Source: Edaphobacter acidisoli (lineage in GTDB: Bacteria > Acidobacteriota > Terriglobia > Terriglobales > Acidobacteriaceae). From it: a stretch of DNA of 64,000 nucleotides. The stretch spans positions 62,001 through 126,000 of the forward strand of contig NZ_BMJB01000001.1 in assembly GCF_014642855.1 (NCBI RefSeq). The letters are read 5' to 3'. Below the pieces are notes generated by a model, which had not been told where the DNA came from, searched no databases, and saw nothing but the letters and a program-made list of their open reading frames with translations. A program made the translations under genes and the position numbers. Positions 36,831 through 45,528 of the stretch are shown in pieces; within the stretch, counting starts at the first letter, position 1, and each line of letters starts with the position of its first letter.

Positions 36831-37819
36831 GCACAAAGCCCACGATCGCAATCACCATCGGAGACCCCGCCGGCGTCGGCCCTGAGATCAGCCTCAAAGG
36901 CCTCCGCGACCCAGCGCTCTTTGCGCGCGCCCAATGGAAGATCATCGGCGACGCCGCGTTGCTCGGCGACGAAGCAAAGCGTTGCGGACTCGAATCCGTG
37001 CTCGCGCGCGTGGAAGTCGTAGACCCCGGCCCCAATTCCAGCCCGATCAACGGAGTCGCCGTCATACCCGGCCGTCTCTCGAAAGAGTGCGGCGCCGCCG
37101 CAGTCGAGTACGTCCGCATCGCAACACAGATGTGTCTGCAGGGCGAGGCCGACGCCATGGTCACAGCCCCGCTCAACAAAGAAGCCGTCAGCCTCACCGG
37201 ACGCCACTTCAGCGGCCACACCGAATACATCGCCGAGCTCTGCGGCGCGCCCGACTCCTGCATGTTGCTCTCGAACGAGAAGCTCTCCGTCGTGCACGTC
37301 AGCACGCACATCTCGCTGCGCCGCGCCACCTATCTCAACGCCGAACGCATCCTCCGCACCATCGAGCTCGGCAACCAGGCCATGCAGTGGATGGGGCATC
37401 GCCAGCCACGCATCGCTGTCTGCGGCCTCAATCCGCACGCCGGCGAGCACGGCCTCTTCGGCGCCGAAGACGAAGACACAATTCGCCCGGCCATCGAAGC
37501 CGCGCGCGCAAAAGGCATCACCTGCACCGGCCCCACGCCGCCCGACACAACCTTCCTCGAAGGCGTCCGCGGCAAATACGACCTCATCGTCGCCATGTAT
37601 CACGACCAGGGCCACATTCCCATGAAGCTCATCGACTTCGAGCGCACCGTCAACATCTCGCTCGGCATCCCCATCATCCGCACCTCAGTCGATCACGGCA
37701 CCGCATTCGACATCGCCGGCCAGAACAAAGCCGACGCGCGCAACATGGAATCAGCGCTCACCAAAGCGATCTCCATGGCCGAAGGCCGCATCGCATCGCG
37801 GCAGGGAGCAAGCGAATGA
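36827..37819 (+). CDS. 4-hydroxythreonine-4-phosphate dehydrogenase family (PdxA2-like)
   Basis: 330 residues from GTG 36827 (overlaps the kinase stop by four bases; a longer ATG-started frame is shadow). PdxA blocks: IAITIGDPAGVGPEISLKG near the N-terminus, MVTAPLNKEAVSLTGRHFSGHTEY (metal His), NPHAGEHGLFGAEDE and VAMYHDQGHIPMKL (metal His). Oxidatively decarboxylates a 4-phospho-tetronate to DHAP in catabolic clusters, while true PdxA works in vitamin B6 synthesis. The kinase and symporter neighbours favour the catabolic role. Overlaps the symporter start by four bases. Confidence 0.88.
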   Translation: MSTKPTIAITIGDPAGVGPEISLKGLRDPALFARAQWKIIGDAALLGDEAKRCGLESVLARVEVVDPGPNSSPINGVAVIPGRLSKECGAAAVEYVRIATQMCLQGEADAMVTAPLNKEAVSLTGRHFSGHTEYIAELCGAPDSCMLLSNEKLSVVHVSTHISLRRATYLNAERILRTIELGNQAMQWMGHRQPRIAVCGLNPHAGEHGLFGAEDEDTIRPAIEAARAKGITCTGPTPPDTTFLEGVRGKYDLIVAMYHDQGHIPMKLIDFERTVNISLGIPIIRTSVDHGTAFDIAGQNKADARNMESALTKAISMAEGRIASRQGASE

Positions 37820-39387
37820 ATCACGCGCTCGCCATCGAGCTGGCCATCGTCGCGGCATACGTTGCCGTGCTGGTCGGCATCGGTGCGTCGTTCGCGCGTC
37901 GCCAGACCACGACGGACGCCTACTTCGTCGCGCGCCGCTCCGTGCCCGGCTGGGCCATGGGCATGTCGATGTTCGCCACCATCATCACGGCGGTCACGGT
38001 CATCGCATATCCTGGCGCGTCGTATGCAGGCAACTGGTCGCTGCTCGTGCCGGGATTCATGGTCCTCGGCGTCCTTGCCCTCGTCGGTGTCGTCATCATT
38101 CCATTCTTCCGTCACGCCGTCGGCATGAGCGCGTACGAGTACTTCGGCAAACGCTTCGGCACAGGAGTCCGCGTCTACTCCTCGCTCGCCTTCGCCGCCG
38201 GGCACTTCTCGAAGATGGGAGTCGTGCTCTACCTGCTCGCCCTCACCGTCAGCAGCATGACCGCGTGGAACGTCTACGTCATCGTCTACGCAGTAGGCGC
38301 GGCAACCGTGCTCTACACGCTCATCGGAGGAATGCAGGCCGTCGTCTGGACAGACGTGGTGCAGGGAATCATCCTCTGGCTCGGCATCTTCATCGTGCTC
38401 GGCTATCTCTGGGTTCTCACGCCCGGCGGCGCGCACGCGGCCATCGCGCTTGCCGCGGCCAACCACAAATTCAGCCTGGGCAGCTCCTCACTCTCGTTGT
38501 CGAAGCCCACGCTGCTGGTGCTGTGCCTCTACGGCTTCTTCTTCTACCTCCAGAAGTACACCGCAGACCAGACCTTAGTGCAGCGCTATCTCATCGCGCG
38601 AACCGACAGAGAAGCCATCCGTGGAGTAGGCCTCGGCGCACTGCTCTGTGTGCCGGTCTGGGCACTGTTCATGCTGATAGGCACCTTGCTGTGGAGCTTC
38701 TATAAACTGTCCGGCGAAACCCTCCCCGCCGGCATCAAGAAAGCCGACGAGATATTCCCCTACTTTCTGAGCACACACATCTCGCCGGTATTTACAGGGT
38801 TGTTTCTGGCCGCATTATTCGGCGCAGCGATGTCCTCCATGGCTTCCGACCTGAACTGCATCGCCGTAGTCGGCGTCGAAGACTTCTACCGCCGCATACG
38901 CCCGCGAGCAACCGACCGAAAAGCACTCCGCGCCGCAAAAATCATGGTCGCAGTCTTCGGCGTCCTCACCATGATCTTCGCGGCAGAGCTTGCAGGTTCC
39001 AAAGGCACCGCGCTCTCGCTCTACTTCACCATCACCAGCATCGTCGCCGGAGGCCTCGCAGGTCTCTTCCTGCTGGCATTCCTCTGCCCGCGCGCAAACA
39101 CCAGGGGAGTCACAGTCGGCATCGTGCTCAGCCTCATTGTCACTGCATGGGCAACACTCACGCTCGACCACGGTAGCGTCATCAACCTCGGCCGCTGGAA
39201 CTACCCGCTCGACAACTACATGATCGGCGTCATCGGCCACATCGTTCTCTTTGCCGCAGGCTACATCGCAAGCCTCATCTTCTCCGATGGCACACCCGGC
39301 CCACGCGAACTCACCCTCTGGGGCTGGCTCGCACATCGGCGGACGACAGCCATCGCCGCCGGAAACACCTTTGTCTCACAGACGTGA
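37816..39387 (+). CDS. Sodium/solute symporter (SSS family)
   Basis: 523 residues from ATG 37816, which overlaps the dehydrogenase stop (ATGA) and has GGGAG upstream; the frame continues upstream but there it is an Arg/His-rich shadow. About 13 transmembrane segments, for example ELAIVAAYVAVLVGIGASF, LLVPGFMVLGVLALVGVVI, WTDVVQGIILWLGIFIVLGYL and FTGLFLAALFGAAMSSMASDLN; the last carries the SSS signature. Would import the acid sugar with Na+. Co-transcribed with kinase and dehydrogenase; the aldolase begins 41 bases later. Confidence 0.88.
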   Translation: MNHALAIELAIVAAYVAVLVGIGASFARRQTTTDAYFVARRSVPGWAMGMSMFATIITAVTVIAYPGASYAGNWSLLVPGFMVLGVLALVGVVIIPFFRHAVGMSAYEYFGKRFGTGVRVYSSLAFAAGHFSKMGVVLYLLALTVSSMTAWNVYVIVYAVGAATVLYTLIGGMQAVVWTDVVQGIILWLGIFIVLGYLWVLTPGGAHAAIALAAANHKFSLGSSSLSLSKPTLLVLCLYGFFFYLQKYTADQTLVQRYLIARTDREAIRGVGLGALLCVPVWALFMLIGTLLWSFYKLSGETLPAGIKKADEIFPYFLSTHISPVFTGLFLAALFGAAMSSMASDLNCIAVVGVEDFYRRIRPRATDRKALRAAKIMVAVFGVLTMIFAAELAGSKGTALSLYFTITSIVAGGLAGLFLLAFLCPRANTRGVTVGIVLSLIVTAWATLTLDHGSVINLGRWNYPLDNYMIGVIGHIVLFAAGYIASLIFSDGTPGPRELTLWGWLAHRRTTAIAAGNTFVSQT

Positions 39388-39428
39388 CGCGCAGATTTTG
39401 CAACTGAAGTTTTGACTGGAAGGATGTT

Positions 39429-40211
39429 ATGAATCGCTTATTGAAGGCAGTGAAAGCTCAAACACAAGGTCCCATCCTCGGGGCCGCGGCCTACTTCTAC
39501 GACCCCATCTTCATCGAGGTTGCCGCCAAAGTCGGCTACCGCGCCGCATGGATCGAGATGGAGCACGGCTTCATCACCTTCGCCGAGGCAGCCGATCTCT
39601 GCCGCATCGCCTCCGGCCTCGGCATGGTTACGATGATCCGCATTCCCGACGCACGCCGAGAGAACGTCCTCAAAGCCGCCGAGTGCGGCCCCGACATCAT
39701 CGACATCCCCATGGCCAACTCCGCCCGCGACCTCGAAGAGCTCATCCGTTACGCGCGCTTCCGTCCGCTTGGCGAGCGCGGCTTCTTCTCGGTCTCCCGC
39801 GCCCTCGACTACGGCATCGACGTCAACGTCTCCGAAGCGCAGCAGCAACTCAACGACGACCTCTGCCTCATGGCCCAGATCGAAACCGTCGAAGCCCTCG
39901 ACAACGCCCGCGAGATCTGCGCCGTCCCCGGCGTCGACATCTTCATCGGCCCCGCCGACCTATCCGCCAGCCTCGACGTCCCCGGCCAGACCGGCCACAG
40001 CAAAGTCTACGAAGCCGCCAGCAAAGCCATCGGCATCGCCAAAGAGCACGACAAGCTCGTAGCCGTCGGCTCTGCCCCACAGGACTTCGAGTTCTACGTC
40101 TCGCAGGGAGTCGACCTGCTCTTCTGCACCAACGACATCGCCGCTCTCAAAATCGGCGCACAAGCCGTCATGAAACAGGCCATCGCCGCAATGGAAAAAA
40201 TAACGATCTGA
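39429..40211 (+). CDS. HpcH/HpaI-family aldolase (2-dehydro-3-deoxy-sugar acid type)
   Basis: 260 residues. Class II pyruvate aldolase pattern: WIEMEHGFITFAEA (about 41-54, His as catalytic base), IDIPMANSARDLEELIRYARFRPLGERGFF (metal-site region), MAQIETVEAL (Glu metal ligand) and FIGPADLSASLDVPGQ. GGAAGGA lies five bases before the ATG. Cleaves 2-keto-3-deoxy or 5-keto-4-deoxy sugar acids to pyruvate and an aldehyde. The dehydratase directly downstream would supply that substrate, as in the garD/garL pair of glucarate breakdown. Confidence 0.85.
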   Translation: MNRLLKAVKAQTQGPILGAAAYFYDPIFIEVAAKVGYRAAWIEMEHGFITFAEAADLCRIASGLGMVTMIRIPDARRENVLKAAECGPDIIDIPMANSARDLEELIRYARFRPLGERGFFSVSRALDYGIDVNVSEAQQQLNDDLCLMAQIETVEALDNAREICAVPGVDIFIGPADLSASLDVPGQTGHSKVYEAASKAIGIAKEHDKLVAVGSAPQDFEFYVSQGVDLLFCTNDIAALKIGAQAVMKQAIAAMEKITI

Positions 40212-40282
40212 CCTGCCCGATCAGCTCACCCGACTTCACCCACTGGACTACCCGCTGGACCCCAAAAAGTTATGCCTCTCAC

Positions 40283-40328
40283 TTGCAAGCCAGGCGATAC
40301 AGCTATAGAGTACAGTGGTTGTACCACT
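40283..40328 (+). promoter_or_regulatory. Candidate promoter with FadR/GntR-type operator ahead of the dehydratase
   Basis: TTGCAA (40283-40288) and TATAGA (40304-40309) could be -35 and -10, though the 15-base spacing is short. Directly downstream is a perfect palindrome AGTGGT-TGT-ACCACT at 40314-40328, containing TGGTNNNACCA, the core operator of FadR-subfamily GntR regulators. It lies inside the longest dehydratase frame, which argues that translation starts further on. Confidence 0.5.
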
Positions 40329-40382
40329 AATCTGTCCCAGCCCCAAACCCGCCGGGAACAGCAAAAACAGTTGATTTCCCAG

Positions 40383-41897
40383 TTGATTCCAAAGATCCTC
40401 AAACTCGGCGCCTCCGACGACGTAGCCATCGCGCTCCAGACCGTCCCTCCCGGCTACACGCAACCCGGCCTCGGCCTCACCGTGCGCGACGAAATCCCCG
40501 CCGGCCACAAGGTCGCCGTGCGCGCCGTCGCCCTCGACGCGCCCGTCCGCAAATTCAACCAGATCATCGGCTTTGCCTCCCAGCCCATCGCGCCCGGAGA
40601 CCACGTCCACACTCACAACCTCGCCGCCCACAACTTCGACCGCGACTACGCCATCGGCTCCGAAACCCGCCCCACCGAACCCATCGCGCCGGAAAGATCA
40701 GCCACCTTCGAAGGCATCATCCGTCCCAACGGACGCATTGGCACGCGCAACTACGTCGGCATCCTCACCACGGTCAACTGCTCCGCGACCGTCGCCCGCC
40801 GCATCGCCGCGCACTTTACCCCCGACGTCCTCCAGGACTTCCCCAACGTCGACGGCGTCGTCGCCATCACCCACGGCACCGGCTGCGGCATGGCCGAGCA
40901 CGGCGAGCCCGCCGACATCCTCCGCCGCGTCTTCGCCGGCTACGCGACGCATCCCAACTTCGGCGCTGTCCTCCTGCTCGGCCTCGGCTGCGAGACCAAC
41001 CAGATCGACCAGCTCGTCGCCCTCACCGGTCCATCCAATACCCTCCGCGCCGCCACCATTCAGGAAGACGGTGGCACCGCAGCCGCCATCCGCAAAGGCA
41101 TCCTCACCGTCGCCGAGATGCTCGACCAGGCCAACCGCATCACGCGCACGCCCGTCTCCGCATCAAACCTCATCGTCGGCCTCCAGTGCGGAGGCTCCGA
41201 CGCCTACTCCGGCATCAGCGCCAACCCCGCGCTCGGCACCGCCGTCGACATCCTCATCCGCAACGGCGGCACAGCCATCCTCTCCGAGACCCCCGAAATC
41301 TACGGTGCCGAGCATCTCCTCACCCGCCGCGCCGCGCGCCCCGAAGTCGCCGAGCGCCTCATCGAACGCATCCGCTGGTGGGAGGAGTACACCGCCCGCC
41401 ACAAAGGCGCAATCGACAACAACCCGCAGCCCGGCAACAAGACCGGCGGCCTGACGACCATCTACGAAAAATCACTCGGCGCAATCTCGAAGGGCGGCAC
41501 GACTAACCTCAACGGCGTCGTTCTCTACGCCGAGCCCATCACCGCGAAGGGCCTCATCTTCATGGACTCGCCCGGCTTCGATCCCGTCTCTGCAACCGGC
41601 CAGGTCGCCAGCGGCGCAAACCTTCTCTGCTTCACCACCGGACGAGGCTCCGTCTTCGGCTGCAAGCCAACGCCCTCCATCAAACTCGCCTCGAACACCC
41701 TCCTCTTCAATCGCATGATGGACGACATGGACATCAACTGCGGCGCCATCATCGACGGCGACGAAACCGTCGAGCAGACAGGCGAGCGCATCTTCACCGA
41801 AATGCTCGCCGTCGCCTCCGGAAAACCAACGCGCAGCGAAGTCCACGGCTTCGGCGAAGAAGAGTTCCAACCCTGGCTGCAAAGCGCAACGCTGTAG
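40383..41897 (+). CDS. Altronate/galactarate dehydratase family, fused form (UxaA/GarD)
   Basis: About 504 residues from TTG 40383; an ATG at 40272 gives 541 residues but puts a promoter and operator inside the gene, and TTG 40371 is another option. No strong Shine-Dalgarno is seen at any of them. Domain order: SAF domain (about 1-90, ending GDHVHTHNL) then UxaA C-terminal domain with RPNGRIGTRNYVGI, ITHGTGCGMAEHG, GLGCETNQID, GLQCGGSDAYSGISANPALG, NPQPGNKTGGLTTIYEKSLG. Iron-dependent dehydration of an aldarate or aldonate. Start length fits E. coli UxaA. Split relatives are SuyA/SuyB of island 3. Confidence 0.87.
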   Translation: MIPKILKLGASDDVAIALQTVPPGYTQPGLGLTVRDEIPAGHKVAVRAVALDAPVRKFNQIIGFASQPIAPGDHVHTHNLAAHNFDRDYAIGSETRPTEPIAPERSATFEGIIRPNGRIGTRNYVGILTTVNCSATVARRIAAHFTPDVLQDFPNVDGVVAITHGTGCGMAEHGEPADILRRVFAGYATHPNFGAVLLLGLGCETNQIDQLVALTGPSNTLRAATIQEDGGTAAAIRKGILTVAEMLDQANRITRTPVSASNLIVGLQCGGSDAYSGISANPALGTAVDILIRNGGTAILSETPEIYGAEHLLTRRAARPEVAERLIERIRWWEEYTARHKGAIDNNPQPGNKTGGLTTIYEKSLGAISKGGTTNLNGVVLYAEPITAKGLIFMDSPGFDPVSATGQVASGANLLCFTTGRGSVFGCKPTPSIKLASNTLLFNRMMDDMDINCGAIIDGDETVEQTGERIFTEMLAVASGKPTRSEVHGFGEEEFQPWLQSATL

Positions 41898-41900
41898 CCC

Positions 41901-41957
41901 AACCCACAAACCGGGTGCCCCATCTTCGCGATGGCTTCATCGTCGCTAAGGTGGGTT
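41901..41957. repeat. REP-like interspersed repeat, copy 1
   Basis: Outer arms AACCCAC (41901-41907) and GTGGGTT (41951-41957) enclose CCGGGTGCCCCATC, TCGCGATG and CATCGTCG. Two more copies of the core (CATCCTCGC / GGCTTCATCGTCGC / AAGGTGG) lie at about 44857-44907 and 45093-45147, so copies flank sucA on both sides. Confidence 0.6.
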
Positions 41958-41960
41958 TCA

Positions 41961-41978
41961 TTTTCGCGGAAGCGAAAA
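41961..41978 (+). terminator. Hairpin after the acid-sugar operon
   Basis: TTTTCGC-GGAA-GCGAAAA, a perfect seven-pair stem with a GNRA-like loop, 64 bases after the dehydratase stop. No clean U tract follows, so it is a weak intrinsic terminator or an element of the adjacent REP-like repeat. Confidence 0.4.
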
Positions 41979-42130
41979 TCCCGATTGCCAATTCACGTCA
42001 CCCCTTCATGCCGCCGCATTATAGCCACGCAACGCTAATCGCCCACTACGTGCGCCCATCCCGTCAAAAGGTCTAGCATAAATACGTGCGCGCAAAACCA
42101 AGCGCGAATCGACCCGAAGCGAGGACCCTG

Positions 42131-44614
42131 ATGGCCACCACGGCTGCGGAACCAACGACCAACGTGCTCACCCAATCACCGCGCGAGATGACCTTCAACA
42201 CCTTCCGCCGCTGGGGCTTTCTCCAGGCATCGCTCGACCCGCTCGGCCAGTATCTTCCGCCCGTCGCATTCCCGCTCGAGGTCCCCGACAACGACGACTC
42301 CCGCGAAGCCCGCAGCTACTACTGCGGCACCATCGCCGTCGAGTTCATGCACCTGCTCAACCGCGAGCAGCGCGAGTGGATCCAGCAACAAATGGAGCAA
42401 CGCCCGCCCGCCCAGGACCAGGCCCGCATCCTCACCCAGCTCATCCACGCCGACCTCTTCGAACAGGTCATCCAGTCGCGCTACCTCGGCACCAAGCGCT
42501 TCTCGCTCGAAGGCCTCACCGTCCTCATTCCATTCCTTGACCGCGTCTTCGCCGTCGCGGGCGACCTCGGCGTCGAGCGCGCCATGATCGCCATGGCCCA
42601 TCGCGGACGCCTCAACGTCATGGTCAATACCATCGGCCGCAAGCCGTCCGAGATCTTCACGCGCTTCGAAGACGTCGACCCGCGCAGCACCATGGGCGGC
42701 GGCGACGTCAAATACCACGTCGGCGCAACCGGCGAGTACCACTCGCCCTCGGGCAAGCTCCTCTCGCTCCACCTCGCCTCCAACCCAAGCCACCTCGAAG
42801 CCATCGACCCCGTCATCCTCGGCCGCACCCGTGCCCGCCAGATTCGCATCGGTGCCGAAGGCAAACGCGCCATCCTTCCGCTCATCATCCACGGCGACGC
42901 GGCATTCGCAGGGCAGGGCATCGTAGCCGAAACACTCAACATGGCCACACTCCACGGCTACAACGTCGGCGGAACCGTGCACGTCATCACCAACAACCTG
43001 CTCGGCTTCACCGCGCTGCCCGAAGAGTCCAACTCCACGCGCTTCTCCACCGACATCGCGAAGCGCCTGCCCATCCCCATCTTCCACGTCAACGCCGAAG
43101 ACCCCGACGCCGTCGTGCGCGTCGCCGCCATCGCCGCCGAGTATCGCCAGCGCTTCCAGTCCGACATCGTCGTCGATCTCATCGGCTATCGCCGCCACGG
43201 CCACAGCGAAGTCGACGACCCCACCGTCACGCAGCCCCGCCGCTACGCCGTCATCAAAGACCACCCGCCGCTCTATCAGATCTATGCAAAGCGCATCGGC
43301 GTCGATCCCGCAGCCGAAGTCGAGCAGGTCCAGCAGGAACTCTTCAGCGACCAGAAGGCCGCGACAAAGGCCGGCAAAAAGACACGCCTCGCGCAACTCC
43401 CCTCCTACTGGGACAACTACTACGGCGGCGAACTCAAGCCCGCCGACGAGAACATCACGACAGGTCTTTCCGCCGGAGACATCCACGAACTCGCCGTCGG
43501 CATCACCAGCTATCCTGAGACCTTCCACATTCACCCGAAGGTGAAAAAACTCCTCGAGCAGCGGCTCGAAATGGGCACAGGCAAGCGCCCCTTCGACTAC
43601 GGCACGGCAGAACAAATCGCCTTCGCATCACTGCTCGAGGCAGGCATCCCCATCCGCCTCACCGGACAGGACTCGCAGCGCGGCACCTTCAACCAGCGCC
43701 ACTCCGTCATGATCGACACCGAGACCGAAGAGAAGTTCATCCCGCTGCAAAACCTCTCGGCCACGCAAGGGCGCTACAGGGTCTACAACTCACTCCTCTC
43801 CGAAGCCGGCGTCCTCGGCTTCGAGTACGGCTTCTCGCGCGACTATCCCGAAGCGCTCGTCCTGTGGGAGGCGCAGTTCGGCGACTTCGCCAACGGTGCG
43901 CAGATCATCATCGACCAGTTCATCGCCGCCAGCGAAGCCAAGTGGAACCTGCTCTCCGGCCTCGTCATGCTGCTGCCGCACGGCTTCGAGGGGCAAGGCC
44001 CTGAGCACTCAAGCGCGCGCATCGAACGCTATCTGCAGCTCGCCGCCAGCGACAACATGCAGATCTGCCAGCCCTCCACAGCAGCGCAGTACTTCCATCT
44101 GCTCCGCCGTCAGGCGCTCCGCCGCTGGCGCAAGCCGCTCATCGTCTTCACGCCGAAGAGCATGTTGCGCCACCCCGACGCATCCTCGTCCGTAGCAGAC
44201 TTCGCGCTGCCGCAATTTCAGAACGTTCTGGCCGATACCTCAGTTGAGAACGCACGCCGCATTCTGGTCTGCACCGGCAAGATCGGCCACAACCTCCGCG
44301 TCGAACGCGCGAAGCGCAAGGCGAACGACGTAGCGATCATCTTCGTCGAGCAACTCTATCCATGGCCGGAAGCAGAGCTCGAAGCCGCGCTCGACCAGCA
44401 CCCAACCGCCGAAGAGATCGTCTGGGTGCAGGAAGAGCCAGCCAACATGGGCGCCCACACCTACGTCATGCCACTGCTCCGCCGCGTAGCAGGCGACCGC
44501 GCCGTCCTCAGCGTCAAACGCAGCGCCAACGCCACCCCAGCCACCGGCTCCGCCAAAGCCCACGAGATCGAAGAAAAAACCCTCATCGACCTAGCCTTCG
44601 GCGCCCCCGAATAA
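42131..44614 (+). CDS. sucA: 2-oxoglutarate dehydrogenase E1 component
   Basis: 827 residues from ATG 42131 (GAGGA upstream); the 15-codon upstream extension lacks a site. TPP-dependent decarboxylation of 2-oxoglutarate in the TCA cycle. Blocks seen: AMAHRGRLNVMVNTIGR (about 155-171), GATGEYHSPSG, LASNPSHLEAIDPV, HGDAAFAGQGIVAETLN (TPP site), TNNLLGFTALPEESNSTRF, YRRHGHSEVDDPTVTQP, and the C-terminal transketolase half with RLTGQDSQRGTFNQRHSV and GFEGQGPEHSSARIERYLQL. It lacks the long N-terminal extension of enterobacterial and actinobacterial forms. sucB is not next to it. Strongly C-ending codons. Confidence 0.94.
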   Translation: MATTAAEPTTNVLTQSPREMTFNTFRRWGFLQASLDPLGQYLPPVAFPLEVPDNDDSREARSYYCGTIAVEFMHLLNREQREWIQQQMEQRPPAQDQARILTQLIHADLFEQVIQSRYLGTKRFSLEGLTVLIPFLDRVFAVAGDLGVERAMIAMAHRGRLNVMVNTIGRKPSEIFTRFEDVDPRSTMGGGDVKYHVGATGEYHSPSGKLLSLHLASNPSHLEAIDPVILGRTRARQIRIGAEGKRAILPLIIHGDAAFAGQGIVAETLNMATLHGYNVGGTVHVITNNLLGFTALPEESNSTRFSTDIAKRLPIPIFHVNAEDPDAVVRVAAIAAEYRQRFQSDIVVDLIGYRRHGHSEVDDPTVTQPRRYAVIKDHPPLYQIYAKRIGVDPAAEVEQVQQELFSDQKAATKAGKKTRLAQLPSYWDNYYGGELKPADENITTGLSAGDIHELAVGITSYPETFHIHPKVKKLLEQRLEMGTGKRPFDYGTAEQIAFASLLEAGIPIRLTGQDSQRGTFNQRHSVMIDTETEEKFIPLQNLSATQGRYRVYNSLLSEAGVLGFEYGFSRDYPEALVLWEAQFGDFANGAQIIIDQFIAASEAKWNLLSGLVMLLPHGFEGQGPEHSSARIERYLQLAASDNMQICQPSTAAQYFHLLRRQALRRWRKPLIVFTPKSMLRHPDASSSVADFALPQFQNVLADTSVENARRILVCTGKIGHNLRVERAKRKANDVAIIFVEQLYPWPEAELEAALDQHPTAEEIVWVQEEPANMGAHTYVMPLLRRVAGDRAVLSVKRSANATPATGSAKAHEIEEKTLIDLAFGAPE

Positions 44615-44761
44615 CCCTCGCAGCAGCGCGCCATAAATCCACGTCATCTCGACCAGTTCCGCCAAAGCCCACGAAATCGAAGAAAAACCCTAATCGACTG
44701 GCTTTCGGCGCACCTGAATAACCCTTGCAGCAACGCGCCATAAATCCACGTCATCTCGACC
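44549..44761. repeat. Tandem duplication of the sucA 3' end
   Basis: The last 66 bases of sucA plus about 40 downstream bases (44549-44654) are repeated at about 44658-44761 with roughly ten substitutions and a one-base deletion. The second copy still reads like the sucA C-terminus (FGAPE plus stop in shifted context) but is not translated with it. Shared features: CCGCCAAAGCCCACGA, GCGCCATAAATCCACG, TCATCTCGACC. Confidence 0.85.
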
Positions 44762-44856
44762 GGAGCCGCGCGGCTTCATCGTGCGGCGGAGTGGAGAGAC
44801 CCTGTATTTTGTCTTTCCACGCACGTGTCGCTTCCTGAATGGCTTCACCGACCATC

Positions 44857-44907
44857 GAGGAAGCCGGGCCCCATCCTCGCGACGGCTTCATCGTCGCTAA
44901 GGTGGAG
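44857..44907. repeat. REP-like interspersed repeat, copy 2
   Basis: GAGGAAGCCGGG, CCATCCTCGC, GACGGCTTCATCGTCGC, AAGGTGGAG in the same order as copy 1. The start ATCGAGGAAGCCGGG is shared with copy 3. Confidence 0.6.
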
Positions 44908-45042
44908 TTTGCAGGATGCCGATGGAGCATCCAGCAGGAATCTACATCTGCCGTTCGCTGCACATCGTGGCGCCGGGTTCCATCGCGGCAAAATACCGGA
45001 CGCACACCAAACTCAGAGGGCCAAAGGCCCGACTCATACCAG

Positions 45043-45062
45043 CCTGGGGCGTGAGCCCCAGG
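45043..45062. repeat. Hairpin palindrome
   Basis: CCTGGGGC-GTGA-GCCCCAGG, eight-pair perfect stem in the repeat-rich gap after sucA. Downstream of AGGGCCAAAGGCCC, another short dyad. Confidence 0.55.
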
Positions 45063-45092
45063 TTTGCGCTGAAAGCCCGATTTATAGCCATC

Positions 45093-45169
45093 ATCGAGGA
45101 AGCCGGGTGCCCATCATCCCGGCGGTTTTATCCGTCGCGAAGGTGGAAGGGCACGGCTTCAGCCGTGCC
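45093..45169. repeat. REP-like interspersed repeat, copy 3, with attached hairpin
   Basis: Core as in copies 1 and 2 but more diverged (CATCATCCCGGCGG, TTTTATCCGTCGCGAAGGTGG), running directly into the hairpin GGCACGGCT-TC-AGCCGTGCC at 45150-45169. Confidence 0.55.
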
Positions 45170-45304
45170 ATAAAGAAACCGCGCGAAGCGCATTCCACTC
45201 TGCCCTGAGCAAAGTCGAAGGGCCGGAGTGAAGCCCGCAGGGCGAAACGACCCAATTCCCCCGCGTCACAAACTCCTGAATTGACCAAGGGCCCCATCAG
45301 ATAG

Positions 45305-45324
45305 CCCAGGGCTTCAGCCCTGGG
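45305..45324. repeat. Hairpin palindrome, same design as 45150-45169
   Basis: CCCAGGGCT-TC-AGCCCTGGG, nine-pair stem with a two-base loop. The same loop and inner bases (GGCT-TC-AGCC) occur at 45150-45169, which suggests a family of mobile palindromic units. Confidence 0.55.
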
Positions 45325-45500
45325 TCCTCTGCCCGCTATCGTTCTGCGGGCTTTAGCCCCTGGGATATGCTTCCCTCAATTGCTGTCAACCCCCTACCTC
45401 TGAGGAAAACCCCACAACCCTCACAAACGAAACGCAATATTTCCTTCGCCAACTTGGCGGTTTAGTTTTGCCCCGCAGCTTAAAATAAAAACAGCATCAG

Positions 45501-45528
45501 AAAAGCCCTGGCACAAGCCAGGGCTTTT
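45501..45528. terminator. Strong intrinsic terminator, probably bidirectional
   Basis: AAAAGCCCTGGC-ACAA-GCCAGGGCTTTT, a perfect 12-pair stem ending in TTTT on both strands. On the minus strand T-rich sequence follows, so it can end the leftward porin transcript as well as rightward read-through from sucA. Confidence 0.8.

Noticed and set aside
36934..37815. N-terminal extension of the symporter frame by almost 300 codons
   Set aside because: It runs out of frame through the PdxA2-like gene and is Arg/His-rich; the symporter start at 37816 has an ATGA overlap and a ribosome site.
44825..45208. Short plus-strand frames in the gap after sucA
   Set aside because: They are built from REP-like repeats and hairpins, with no ribosome site or family motif.
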